A DNA stretch of 64,000 nt, from positions 1 through 64,000 of the forward strand of contig JAQXEK010000002.1 of NCBI GenBank assembly GCA_029250885.1. Direction: 5' to 3'. A model generated the notes under the pieces. The model did not search any database, was not told the origin of the DNA, and saw only the letters and a program-made list of their open reading frames with translations. Below, piece by piece: positions 17,040 to 24,229 of the stretch (position 1 is its first letter; each line of letters begins with the position of its first letter). The translations under genes and the position numbers were made by a program. This DNA is from Planctomycetota bacterium. Lineage in GTDB: Bacteria; Planctomycetota; UBA1135; GCA-002686595.

Positions 17040-17492
17040 CTACTCGTCGAGCTTGTCGAGGTAGGGCTCGAATGCCTCGTCAGCCCCCTGAATTCGGCCT
17101 TTAAGCACCTCTGAGACGGGAAAACCAAGGTGCTCGGCTGCTTGGATTCGCTGCTCAAGTTGCTGCCTGGAGGCCGCCGCATAAGCGAAATCGTACCTTG
17201 GATGTTTTAGGTAGTCTGGGTTGATGGAAAGGCAGAATTCGTCTCCGGCGAGGCCGAGTTCGTCCGCGATCGCGGTCGCCCACGCCTCGTCCGTAGGTTG
17301 GATCAACGCCAGAATGCGCTCGAGCTTGAGGCTAAGACCGCTGGAATCGCCATCGAGGATTAGGGCCCCAAGGGGCAAGAGCAGCATGCGCGCATCGTAC
17401 CGGCTTGGCTTGCGCTCCTCTTTCTTTAGGACTGCAATGGCGGCCAGGGCGGCTTCTAACTCGGCGGAGGGGGTGTTGTCGGGGTGCGTCAT
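17040..17492 (-). CDS. Hypothetical protein
   Basis: A 150-residue predicted cytoplasmic protein that I do not recognise. It is helical and rich in Ala, Leu and acidic residues, with no signal peptide, membrane segment or metal-binding cluster. The middle reads LLLPLGALILDGDSSGLSLKLERILALIQ and the end is acidic (EPYLDKLDE). An ATG at 17492 or a GTG at 17531 could be the start; neither has a clear ribosome-binding site. Its codon use resembles its neighbours, so it is probably a real gene. It lies just downstream of arfB on the same strand. Confidence 0.55.
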   Translation of the reverse strand: MTHPDNTPSAELEAALAAIAVLKKEERKPSRYDARMLLLPLGALILDGDSSGLSLKLERILALIQPTDEAWATAIADELGLAGDEFCLSINPDYLKHPRYDFAYAAASRQQLEQRIQAAEHLGFPVSEVLKGRIQGADEAFEPYLDKLDE

Positions 17493-17565
17493 GGCGGGGT
17501 CGATTTGATGAATAAGCGCCTTAAACGGCACTTATTGCCGAATCTGGCGAGATAAAGATCGGGGG

Positions 17566-17991
17566 TTAGGGCTTCCGGCGCATCTTCTTGGTGTCGCCGC
17601 GCTGCTTCTTCGAGGTCAGCCTGCGCTCCTTGGAACCCCGGGTGGGCTTGGTCTTGCGCCGCTTCTTCGGGACCGTAAGCGCTCCGCGAAGGATCGCCAC
17701 CAGTCGCTCCATCGCATCGGCGCGGTTGCGCTCCTTGGTGCGATGGCGGGAGGCGTGCAGGACGAGCTCGCCCTCGTTGGTCAGGCGATTGCCCAGCTTG
17801 TCCAGGAGCCTCTGGCGCTGACTCTCTTTAAAGGAAGGACTAGTGCGGAGATTGATACGCAGGACCGCCTTGGTCTCAACCTTGTTGACATTCTGGCCGC
17901 CGGGCCCGCCAGACCTCGCGTAGGTCACGATGAGGTCGCTGGGGGCTAGGGTCAAGCTGGGCAGGACCTCAAGGCCGGGCTCCGCGCTCAT
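17566..17991 (-). CDS. arfB: Ribosome rescue peptidyl-tRNA hydrolase ArfB
   Basis: A 141-residue relative of peptide chain release factors that frees ribosomes stalled on mRNAs without a stop codon by hydrolysing the peptidyl-tRNA. The catalytic GGQ is in RSGGPGGQNVNKVETKAVLR near residues 27-46, and the tail from ~100 is very basic (KKRRKTKPTRG...KKMRRKP), as needed to sit in the mRNA channel. Small size and no codon-recognition domain separate it from PrfA/PrfB. Its ATG overlaps the DUF971 stop by four bases, so the pair is translationally coupled. Confidence 0.92.
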   Translation of the reverse strand: MSAEPGLEVLPSLTLAPSDLIVTYARSGGPGGQNVNKVETKAVLRINLRTSPSFKESQRQRLLDKLGNRLTNEGELVLHASRHRTKERNRADAMERLVAILRGALTVPKKRRKTKPTRGSKERRLTSKKQRGDTKKMRRKP

Positions 17992-18293
17992 CCCGCGGCT
18001 CCGGCCTGCTCGTAGAGGACGGACCAGGTAAAGAGCCCCGTGTTGTGGCCGTCCGCAAAGGTGACCCGCAGGGCGTAGTTGCCCACCAGGATCACGTCGG
18101 TCTGGGTCAGATCGTCAGGAATCGAGGCCGGGTCCAGCATACGGACGCCCGTGTGCTCGTTTACGCAGTGGGCGCAGGGGCAGATGCGACGCAGGGCGGC
18201 AGCACTCATATGGGTGGTCTTGCCATCGGCCCATTCGACCGTAAGGGACTCGGGAGCACTCTTGGTGATCACGAGAGGAGAGGGGCTCGTCAT
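17988..18293 (-). CDS. DUF971 (gamma-butyrobetaine hydroxylase-like N-terminal) protein
   Basis: A 101-residue DUF971 protein: VEWADGKTTHMSAAALRRICPCAHCVNEHTG is the typical segment, with a CxxC pair in CPCAHC, followed by NYALRVTFADGHNTGLFTW near the end. The domain also forms the N-terminus of gamma-butyrobetaine hydroxylase. In bacteria, free-standing copies have been linked to Fe-S proteins, but the function is not settled. It is the first gene of a pair with arfB (four-base overlap) and lies 60 bases beyond the tRNA-Phe gene. Confidence 0.88.
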   Translation of the reverse strand: MTSPSPLVITKSAPESLTVEWADGKTTHMSAAALRRICPCAHCVNEHTGVRMLDPASIPDDLTQTDVILVGNYALRVTFADGHNTGLFTWSVLYEQAGAAG

Positions 18294-18354
18294 CGGGGAC
18301 CTACCTGGGGTCTATGGGCGCACGGGGGCGGCCAGTGCTACGCGGAGTGGTCGG

Positions 18355-18430
18355 TGGTGGGCAGAGCCGGACTTGAACCGGCGACCCCTTGATTTTCAGT
18401 CAAGTGCTCTACCAACTGAGCTACCTGCCC
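18355..18430 (-). tRNA. tRNA-Phe (GAA)
   Basis: A 76-base gene on the minus strand with a seven-pair acceptor stem, D-loop (AGCTCAGTTGGTAGAGC), anticodon loop CTGAAAA with anticodon GAA, T-arm with GGTTCAAGTCC, and discriminator A followed by an encoded CCA. All stems pair. It precedes the DUF971 gene on the same strand. Confidence 0.96.
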
Positions 18431-18566
18431 TTTTGTTCCCGTGAGGGAGGGACCGACCTCGGTCCTTTCGGACCAGGGCGAGGCATTGTGCCGCGCAATC
18501 GCTGTGCGTCAATACCGATGCTCCGCATTCCTCGACATTCGGCCCTAGGAACCTGAACTCGTTCCG

Positions 18567-19529
18567 CTAATCCGTAGCCGCAAGGCGCTTCCGAGCGCTC
18601 TCCACGTCCTTGCGGATCGCTTGCTTCAGAGCGTCGATGGACTCGAAGCGCTGCTCGGGGCGCAGGTATTGGACAAACTCCAGGGCGGCGCGCTCGCCGT
18701 AGATGTCGCCCTGGAAGTCGAGCACGTGCACCTCGACGACCGGAGTCGAGCCGGCCTTGGGGTCTCCGGCGACAGTTGGGCGGTGGCCGATGTTGGTGAC
18801 GCTGTGCAAGACGGAGCGCGGGTCCGATTGCGTGTGGCTCCCCAGCAGCTTGACGTGGGTCACATAGACCCCATTCGGGGGTACGAGCTCGTGGTCCAAG
18901 TCTAGGTTTGCGGTCGGGAAGCCGATGCCAGCCCCGCGGCCGTTGCCGTGGACGACCTTGCCGTGGACGGTGACCGGGCGGCCAAGCATGCGCGCCGCCG
19001 CGTCCAGATCGCCCAAAGAGACGGCCTCGCGGATTGCCGTGCTGGAGATTGCGCGCCCCCCCTGGCCCACAGCGCTCACGACCTCGACATCAAGCCCCAG
19101 CTCGCGCATTCGCTCGGGCGTACCCTCGCGATCGCGGCCGAACTTGCTGTCGAAGCCAAGCACGAAGGCCCGCGCCTGGAGGCCCCCGACAAGATCCCGC
19201 TGAACAAAGTTAGCGGCCGACTTCGAGCGCAGGTCCTCGTCAAAGTCCAGAACCAGGGTGTGCTCGATCCCAGCACCGGCAAACAGCTCTAGACGGTGAT
19301 CCAGGCTCGTCAAGGTCAGGGGGCCGCGCCCCAGGAGCAGCTTCTTGGGGTGGCCGCTGAAGGTGACCACCGTGGGCGTCGCGTCGATGCTGTGGGCGCG
19401 CGCGATGTTCGCAGCGAGGATCGCTCGGTGGCCTTGGTGCACGCCATCAAAGACGCCGATGGAGACCACCGCGCCCCGACCGTTTGGCTGCTCTGCTGCC
19501 AGAGCCGTAAGTCCACGGGTTACTTTCAC
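18567..19529 (-). CDS. ribF: Bifunctional riboflavin kinase / FAD synthetase RibF
   Basis: Makes FMN from riboflavin and FAD from FMN. The 320-residue product has the N-terminal adenylyltransferase domain (SIGVFDGVHQGHR near residues 22-33, GFDSKFGRDREG near 120) and the C-terminal kinase domain (GRGAGIGFPTANL near 200 and the ending with ERAALEFVQYLRPEQRF). I choose a GTG start at 19529, seven bases after the def stop; the frame runs much further upstream to 19853 but overlaps def and has no family character there. Co-transcribed with def. Confidence 0.93.
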   Translation of the reverse strand: MKVTRGLTALAAEQPNGRGAVVSIGVFDGVHQGHRAILAANIARAHSIDATPTVVTFSGHPKKLLLGRGPLTLTSLDHRLELFAGAGIEHTLVLDFDEDLRSKSAANFVQRDLVGGLQARAFVLGFDSKFGRDREGTPERMRELGLDVEVVSAVGQGGRAISSTAIREAVSLGDLDAAARMLGRPVTVHGKVVHGNGRGAGIGFPTANLDLDHELVPPNGVYVTHVKLLGSHTQSDPRSVLHSVTNIGHRPTVAGDPKAGSTPVVEVHVLDFQGDIYGERAALEFVQYLRPEQRFESIDALKQAIRKDVESARKRLAATD

Positions 19530-19536
19530 GGGGGGC

Positions 19537-20103
19537 CTAGCGTCCGAACATGCCGCGCTTCGGGGCCGGCGCGTTGGCGGCCTTGTACTCGGCAACAAGC
19601 CCTTCCAGAGCGCTGCGGTGCTTGAGCTTGTCCGCCGAGGACATTCGGTCCACCAGCAGGATTCCCTGGAGGTGATCGTATTCGTGCTGCACGACGCGGC
19701 TCGCAAAACCTTCGAACTCAAGCTCGAGCTTCTCTCCGTTGACGTCCATGGCCTCGACTTTGCACTTGTCGGGGCGCTTGACCTCGGCATAGATCCCGGG
19801 GAACGAAAGGCAGCCCTCTTCGTAGGTGCTCTCGTCGCCGAAGCGATCCACAATGGTCGGGTTGATCAAGGCGAGCTCACCGGTCTTGTCTTCGGGCTCG
19901 CCGGTTGGGTTGATCACCAAGATGCGCTGGGGCAGGCCAACCTGGGGGGCGGCTAGGCCCACGCCCTTGGAGTCGTACATGCGACGATACATGGCCTCGA
20001 CGACCTTCGCGAGGTCCTCATTAAAGGTCTCCACGGGTGCGGCTTCCTTGCGGAGCACGGGCGTGGGGTAGAGGGTGACGATATAGTTCAGCTCTTCGGT
20101 CAT
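19537..20103 (-). CDS. def: Peptide deformylase
   Basis: Metalloenzyme that removes the formyl group from the initiator methionine of new proteins. Of 188 residues, all three motifs are present: GVGLAAPQVG near residues 47-56, EEGCLSFPG near 93-101 with the metal-binding Cys, and QHEYDHLQG near 139-147 with the HExxH histidines. It ends with a short basic tail. It is first in the def-ribF unit and divergent from the TPR gene across 138 bases. Confidence 0.96.
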   Translation of the reverse strand: MTEELNYIVTLYPTPVLRKEAAPVETFNEDLAKVVEAMYRRMYDSKGVGLAAPQVGLPQRILVINPTGEPEDKTGELALINPTIVDRFGDESTYEEGCLSFPGIYAEVKRPDKCKVEAMDVNGEKLELEFEGFASRVVQHEYDHLQGILLVDRMSSADKLKHRSALEGLVAEYKAANAPAPKRGMFGR

Positions 20104-20241
20104 CGAAGTAGGAGGCAGGAAGTAGGAGCGGTTTGAGGCAAATCATTATAGGTAGCACTGGAAACCGCCGCGCCCCGAACTTCTAGCAGACTCCTGCAAA
20201 ACCCCGCCCTTGCCGCAACTCGGCCAATCGCGGTATGGTCT

Positions 20242-21636
20242 GTGCCCGATTCGCCCTTCATTAATTTCTGCAGCTCGCCTCCGAGCCGCCCAGCACCCGC
20301 GTCAACCACCTTGGACTTCTCCAAGCAACTCAAGAAAGCCGACGAGTCCATGCGTCGCCGTAACTTCGACTTCGCCGTGGACCTCTACCGGTCCCTGCTG
20401 GACATCAACCCGGACCTAGGCGAGGCCCGGGCAGGGCTGCGTCAAGCCGTTCGCAAGCGTGCGGACCGCAAGAAGCGCGGGCTCTTTGGCAAGGCTGGCG
20501 GGGCCATTCCCCTGGGGCGCGCGAAGGCGATGGCCAAGGTCAAGAAGTACGACGGAGCCGCCAAGGCCCTCGAGGACTACCTTGCTGGGAACCCCACGGA
20601 TGAGGATGCGAACCTCATGCTGGGCCAGATGCTTGAGGCGGCAGGGCACAACAAGTCAGCCTTCGCGGTCTACGCATTTCTGGCGGAGATTGCGCCGAAG
20701 AACGTGCAGGGCCTCAAGCAGGCCGGCTTCTTAGCGCAGCGTATCGGCGAGCCTTTGCGGGCGATCGAGTACTTCGAGGCGGCCCTAACGGCGGACCCTC
20801 GTGACCAGGAGGCGATCAAGGCTCGCAAGAACCTGTCCGCCGAGGCGGCGTTGCAGCAGACGGGGCTCGACAAGGTGGCCCACAGCCGGGACGCTTTGAA
20901 GGACAAGGATGACACCAAGCGGCTCGAGCAGCGCCAGCGCCGTCACCGCACGCCCGAGGAGCTGCGCGAGGAAGTCGCGGGGCTCGAGGGCACCCTGGCG
21001 GAGACGCCGTCGGACCCCGAGCTGCTGCTGCGCATTGGCGGTCTGTATCAGGAGTTGCGCGACTGGCCGGCGGCGCTTGAGTTTCACGAGCGCGCCTTGG
21101 AATACCGCCGCGACGACTTCGACCTCGAGTGCATCGTGGCGGACCTTGGCGTGCGCGCCTTGAAGAAGCAGATCGCGGCAGCGGGCAAGGCCGGGGACGA
21201 GGCCAAGGCGGATCGCTTAGAGAAGAAGCTTGCGGGGCACGAGGTCGATGACTTCAAGCGCCGGGTCGAGCGCCGACCGGGCGATATGAGCCTGCGATTG
21301 GGGCTAGGCAAGCGGTTGATGCGCGGCGGCGAGCTCGATCTGGCCCTTGGGGAGTTCCAGAAGGCCCATGTGGACTCCCGCGTGGGGGGCGAGGCACTTT
21401 TCTTTATGGCCCGATGCTTTCACGAAAAGGGCGTTTTCGACCTCGCACGCAAGGAATATGAGCGAGCCCTCGAGGGATGCCGAGGAGTGGATGACCGCGC
21501 CAAGGAAATCCTGTATAATCTTGGGCTCATTTCCGAGGCGGAAGGAGATTCCGAAGGTGCACGAGGTGCCTTCATCAGGATCTACGAAGTCGACATCAGC
21601 TACAGAGACGTAGCTGAAAAGATGGAAGCACTCTAG
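20242..21636 (+). CDS. TPR-repeat protein
   Basis: A 464-residue cytoplasmic protein made mostly of tetratricopeptide-like helical pairs, for example FDFAVDLYRSLLDINPDLGEAR near 40-62, YDGAAKALEDYLAGNPTD near 103-120, PLRAIEYFEAALTADPRD near 172-190, WPAALEFHERALEYR near 280 and FDLARKEYERALEGC near 408. A charged region around 205-240 separates two blocks. TPRs bind other proteins; no enzymatic domain is visible. The start is a GTG at 20242 and it ends seven bases before rpsT, so both may share an mRNA. Its partner is unknown. Confidence 0.8.
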   Translation: MPDSPFINFCSSPPSRPAPASTTLDFSKQLKKADESMRRRNFDFAVDLYRSLLDINPDLGEARAGLRQAVRKRADRKKRGLFGKAGGAIPLGRAKAMAKVKKYDGAAKALEDYLAGNPTDEDANLMLGQMLEAAGHNKSAFAVYAFLAEIAPKNVQGLKQAGFLAQRIGEPLRAIEYFEAALTADPRDQEAIKARKNLSAEAALQQTGLDKVAHSRDALKDKDDTKRLEQRQRRHRTPEELREEVAGLEGTLAETPSDPELLLRIGGLYQELRDWPAALEFHERALEYRRDDFDLECIVADLGVRALKKQIAAAGKAGDEAKADRLEKKLAGHEVDDFKRRVERRPGDMSLRLGLGKRLMRGGELDLALGEFQKAHVDSRVGGEALFFMARCFHEKGVFDLARKEYERALEGCRGVDDRAKEILYNLGLISEAEGDSEGARGAFIRIYEVDISYRDVAEKMEAL

Positions 21637-21642
21637 AAAGAT

Positions 21643-21894
21643 ATGCCGAACAACAAGCAAGCCAACAAGCGCGTCCGTCTTAACGAGACCCGCCGTCAAG
21701 AGAACAAGGTCGTCCGAAGCTCCATGCGCAAGGCGATCCGTAACGTCGTCGAAGCCGAGACTGCTGAAGACGCGACGGGCGCCCTGCCGACCGCGATGAA
21801 GCGCATCGACAAGGCCGCCAAGAAGAACGTCATCCACGAAAACGCCGCAGCTCGCTATAAGAGCCGCGTCGCAGGCGCCGCCGCTGCTAAGTAG
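21643..21894 (+). CDS. rpsT: 30S ribosomal protein S20
   Basis: An 83-residue, highly basic helical protein of the small ribosomal subunit. MPNNKQANKRVRLNETRRQ is the usual start, followed by SSMRKAIRNVVEA, and KAAKKNVIHENAAARYKSRV near the end. S20 binds 16S rRNA and aids subunit assembly. The gene starts seven bases after the TPR gene and is followed 14 bases later by a small unknown gene on the same strand. Confidence 0.96.
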   Translation: MPNNKQANKRVRLNETRRQENKVVRSSMRKAIRNVVEAETAEDATGALPTAMKRIDKAAKKNVIHENAAARYKSRVAGAAAAK

Positions 21895-21908
21895 CGCGCT
21901 CTCTTTCC

Positions 21909-22253
21909 ATGGCGTCAAGTTTCGAGACCAGTCCTAGCCACTCGTCCACCTACCAGCAGCCTATTCAGGTTGCCACGAGGAAGGAGTACATCTTCACGTC
22001 CGCGAAGGAGATGGTGGCCGACATGAAGGGCTGGGTCCTTGACCAGACGGATGAGGAGAACATGACCCTGCACTGCACCAAGAAGGGTGGAGCCCTTGGC
22101 GGGACCTCGAAGATCACTGTGATCGTCGAGGGATCGGAAGAGCACCCATCCACCACGGTGAACTGCAAGGTGGATGTGGAGGGCGGCCTGATGGCTCGCC
22201 CCCAAAAGACGGCCGAGGAGTTCATGAAGCTCTTCTTCCGCCGCGTCTGCTAG
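21909..22253 (+). CDS. Small hypothetical protein
   Basis: A 114-residue soluble protein that I do not recognise. After a Ser/Gln-rich start come KEYIFTSAKEMVADMKGWVLDQTD, a beta-rich middle (MTLHCTKKGGALGGTSKITVIVEG...TTVNCKVDVEGG) and a C-terminal helix (AEEFMKLFFRRVC). The alternation of strands and helices suggests an alpha/beta sandwich of the polyketide-cyclase or SRPBCC sort, but that is a guess. It follows rpsT by 14 bases and ends just before a terminator, so it closes that transcript. Confidence 0.7.
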   Translation: MASSFETSPSHSSTYQQPIQVATRKEYIFTSAKEMVADMKGWVLDQTDEENMTLHCTKKGGALGGTSKITVIVEGSEEHPSTTVNCKVDVEGGLMARPQKTAEEFMKLFFRRVC

Positions 22254-22275
22254 GTCAGCCGACAGGCACAAGCAC

Positions 22276-22310
22276 AAGCCCCGCCCGCGCAACCTGCGCA
22301 GGCGGGGCTT
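22276..22310. terminator. Hairpin terminator between convergent genes
   Basis: A ten-pair stem AAGCCCCGCC/GGCGGGGCTT (22276-22285 with 22301-22310) with a further GCGC/GCGC inner stem, followed on the plus strand by TCTT. It separates the rpsT transcript from the minus-strand toroid gene. Confidence 0.85.
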
Positions 22311-22379
22311 TCTTGCCGTAGGGAGGCCTTTCCGAGACCTGGTCGTCCCTACGACCTCGTGCTGAGCAGGGGGCGCCCC

Positions 22380-23945
22380 CTACCTTGCTCCTGTGATGTT
22401 GGGGTAGCGAAAGTAGACCTCAATACAGAGCGCCATCATCGCGGTCGAGTAGACCCGGCCGCCGGAGAAGCCCCAGGGGCCCGACGGATCCCAGGACCCC
22501 CTCGCGTCGCCGTCCTGGCGTTGGTTCTCCAGCAGGGTCGACTTGAGCGCGGACTCCCACTGCTTCCAGTACTTGCCCCCGAGCTGGAACATGGCGTAGG
22601 TGCCGTAGTACCAGTAGTACATGTCGTTGCCGAAGCCGTCTGCATCCCACTCGGGCAAGCTGCGCATCATCAGGTCGCCGTGCTTCTTGAGGATCGGGTA
22701 TTCGCGCAGATCGCTCTCACCCATGAACACCCGGCACAGCAGGCCGACGGCCGTCATGGCCTCGCCCTTCTCCGCGGGATAGTGGTCGTTGATGCCGATG
22801 ATGCGGGACGAGAGGTTGCCGTACTCGTTGTACCCCACGCGACCGCTGGCCGTGTCAGTGACCTCGTTCAGCCAAGCCATCGCACCCTCGAAGGCACCTT
22901 GATCTACGTCGAGCTTCGCGTCCTCGGCAGCCTTCAAAGCGAAAACCATCCAGCCGGTGACGGACGTGTCGCTGTCGCCCACAGGCGGCTGGTCATAGCG
23001 CCAGGCACCATAGGGATTGCGCGCCATCTGGATGTAATTCACGGCCTTCTGGCTGGTAATGCGCAGCAGTGGCGACGCGCTGTCGTAGTAGGCTTCGCAC
23101 AGGGCGAGGGTCGCAATCGCGTGGTTGTACAGGAACTCCTTGCTCGACTTCTCGCCCACAAGCCCCGTGTCCGGATCCTGCATCGAGCGCAGCCACTTGA
23201 TGCCGCGCTTGACCTGGTCCTGGTAGACCCCGTGGTTGGTCGTGTTGTCCGCGGCGATGAAGGTCAATAGTGCCAGAGCGGTAACGCCAACGTCGTGTTG
23301 GGCGTAGCCCGGGTCCTCACAGATCGATCCGCCGACCCCTCCGCACTGGTCCGAGAATCCGTCGGAATCCCAGTACCCGTCGGGGCTCTGGTGGTGCTTG
23401 AGCCAATCAAGGGCGTCGCCCAGGGACTCCTCCATCTTTGGACCGCCACGTCCCCGAGTGCCCCCTCGGCCTCCTCCGGGGTTGCCAGTCGGGCCTCCGC
23501 CGCCACCCATTCCGATCACGTCGTTATTTCCCGCTGCTTCTTGCTCAAAGAGGCTCGAGTCGTCCCCAATGATGGGAGCGAATGCCGTGTCCGTCTCGTC
23601 GGAGACCTCGTCGACTGACTCCGTCAGCACAGGGTCGTCGAGGTCCTCGACAGGTTCGGACTCCACCGGGACGGGTTCGGGCTCCACGAGTTCGACGTCG
23701 TCGATGAGGTCCTGCTTGTCCTCTAGCATCGTGGCAATAAGCACAGGCGGCTCTTCCCTCTGGAAAGCGTCCCAAGGGATCGCGGCCAGGACGAAGAACG
23801 CGAGCAAGTGGGCCGCGCCGGAAACCGCGAACCACGGGGCGCGGCCCATCCAGTCGTACAGCACTTCACTGAAGGAGTGCTCGTCCTCCCAAGGCTTGGG
23901 AAGGGTCGATTCAATCTGAAGAGTAGAGTAGTCGTGAGTTGTCAT
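22380..23945 (-). CDS. Membrane-anchored alpha/alpha-toroid (prenyltransferase/squalene-cyclase-repeat) protein, copy 1
   Basis: A 521-residue protein in three parts. A short cytoplasmic start and one membrane segment (~39-56, AAHLLAFFVLAAIPWDAF) resemble the N-terminus of TonB-type proteins. Residues 62-175 are a disordered, Glu/Asp/Pro- and then Gly-rich linker. From ~180 comes an alpha/alpha toroid with repeats like LGDALDWLKHHQSPDGYWD and VGVTALALLTFI. The cyclase DxDD motif and prenyltransferase zinc residues are not seen, so it is probably not a classical enzyme. Two Cys (QCGGVGGSIC) are shared with the copy at 24230. The ATG at 23945 follows from that alignment; the frame continues upstream without character. 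Confidence 0.75.
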   Translation of the reverse strand: MTTHDYSTLQIESTLPKPWEDEHSFSEVLYDWMGRAPWFAVSGAAHLLAFFVLAAIPWDAFQREEPPVLIATMLEDKQDLIDDVELVEPEPVPVESEPVEDLDDPVLTESVDEVSDETDTAFAPIIGDDSSLFEQEAAGNNDVIGMGGGGGPTGNPGGGRGGTRGRGGPKMEESLGDALDWLKHHQSPDGYWDSDGFSDQCGGVGGSICEDPGYAQHDVGVTALALLTFIAADNTTNHGVYQDQVKRGIKWLRSMQDPDTGLVGEKSSKEFLYNHAIATLALCEAYYDSASPLLRITSQKAVNYIQMARNPYGAWRYDQPPVGDSDTSVTGWMVFALKAAEDAKLDVDQGAFEGAMAWLNEVTDTASGRVGYNEYGNLSSRIIGINDHYPAEKGEAMTAVGLLCRVFMGESDLREYPILKKHGDLMMRSLPEWDADGFGNDMYYWYYGTYAMFQLGGKYWKQWESALKSTLLENQRQDGDARGSWDPSGPWGFSGGRVYSTAMMALCIEVYFRYPNITGAR

Positions 23946-24171
23946 TAGGAACCAAGGCCGTCTCCCAGGGTGCAGGCCTCTGCTCGGAATCAGGGGCCAG
24001 CCACACAGGGAGTGTCCTGTGGCCACGGACCTTGCGGCCGCGACAAGAGACACAACGGCCGGGGGCGAGCTCGGTTCACCTCGCACTTACAACAAGCTGA
24101 AGATTCCCGTATGGAGGCCTCTAGGGCGACCCTATGCGGGAGTCAGGCATGAGCAAAAACAAACCCACGAA

Positions 24172-24208
24172 GAAGCCCCCGGGCTCGCATTGCGAACCCG
24201 GGGGCTTC
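24172..24208 (-). terminator. Hairpin terminator of toroid copy 2
   Basis: A perfect 12-pair stem GAAGCCCCCGGG/CCCGGGGGCTTC (24172-24183 with 24197-24208), with an inner TCGCA/TGCGA stem. It lies 22 bases beyond the stop of the 24230-25804 gene, so the two paralogues probably have separate transcripts. Confidence 0.85.
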
Positions 24209-24229
24209 TCCATGGTGTCTGCCTCTTGT

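Noticed and set aside
18045-18444. Plus-strand frames covering the tRNA-Phe and DUF971 genes
   Set aside because: One includes the tRNA gene itself, and the opposite strand codes for a recognised DUF971 protein.
22359-23270. A 303-codon plus-strand frame opposite toroid copy 1
   Set aside because: The toroid gene is confirmed by its paralogue; the antisense frame has no counterpart elsewhere.
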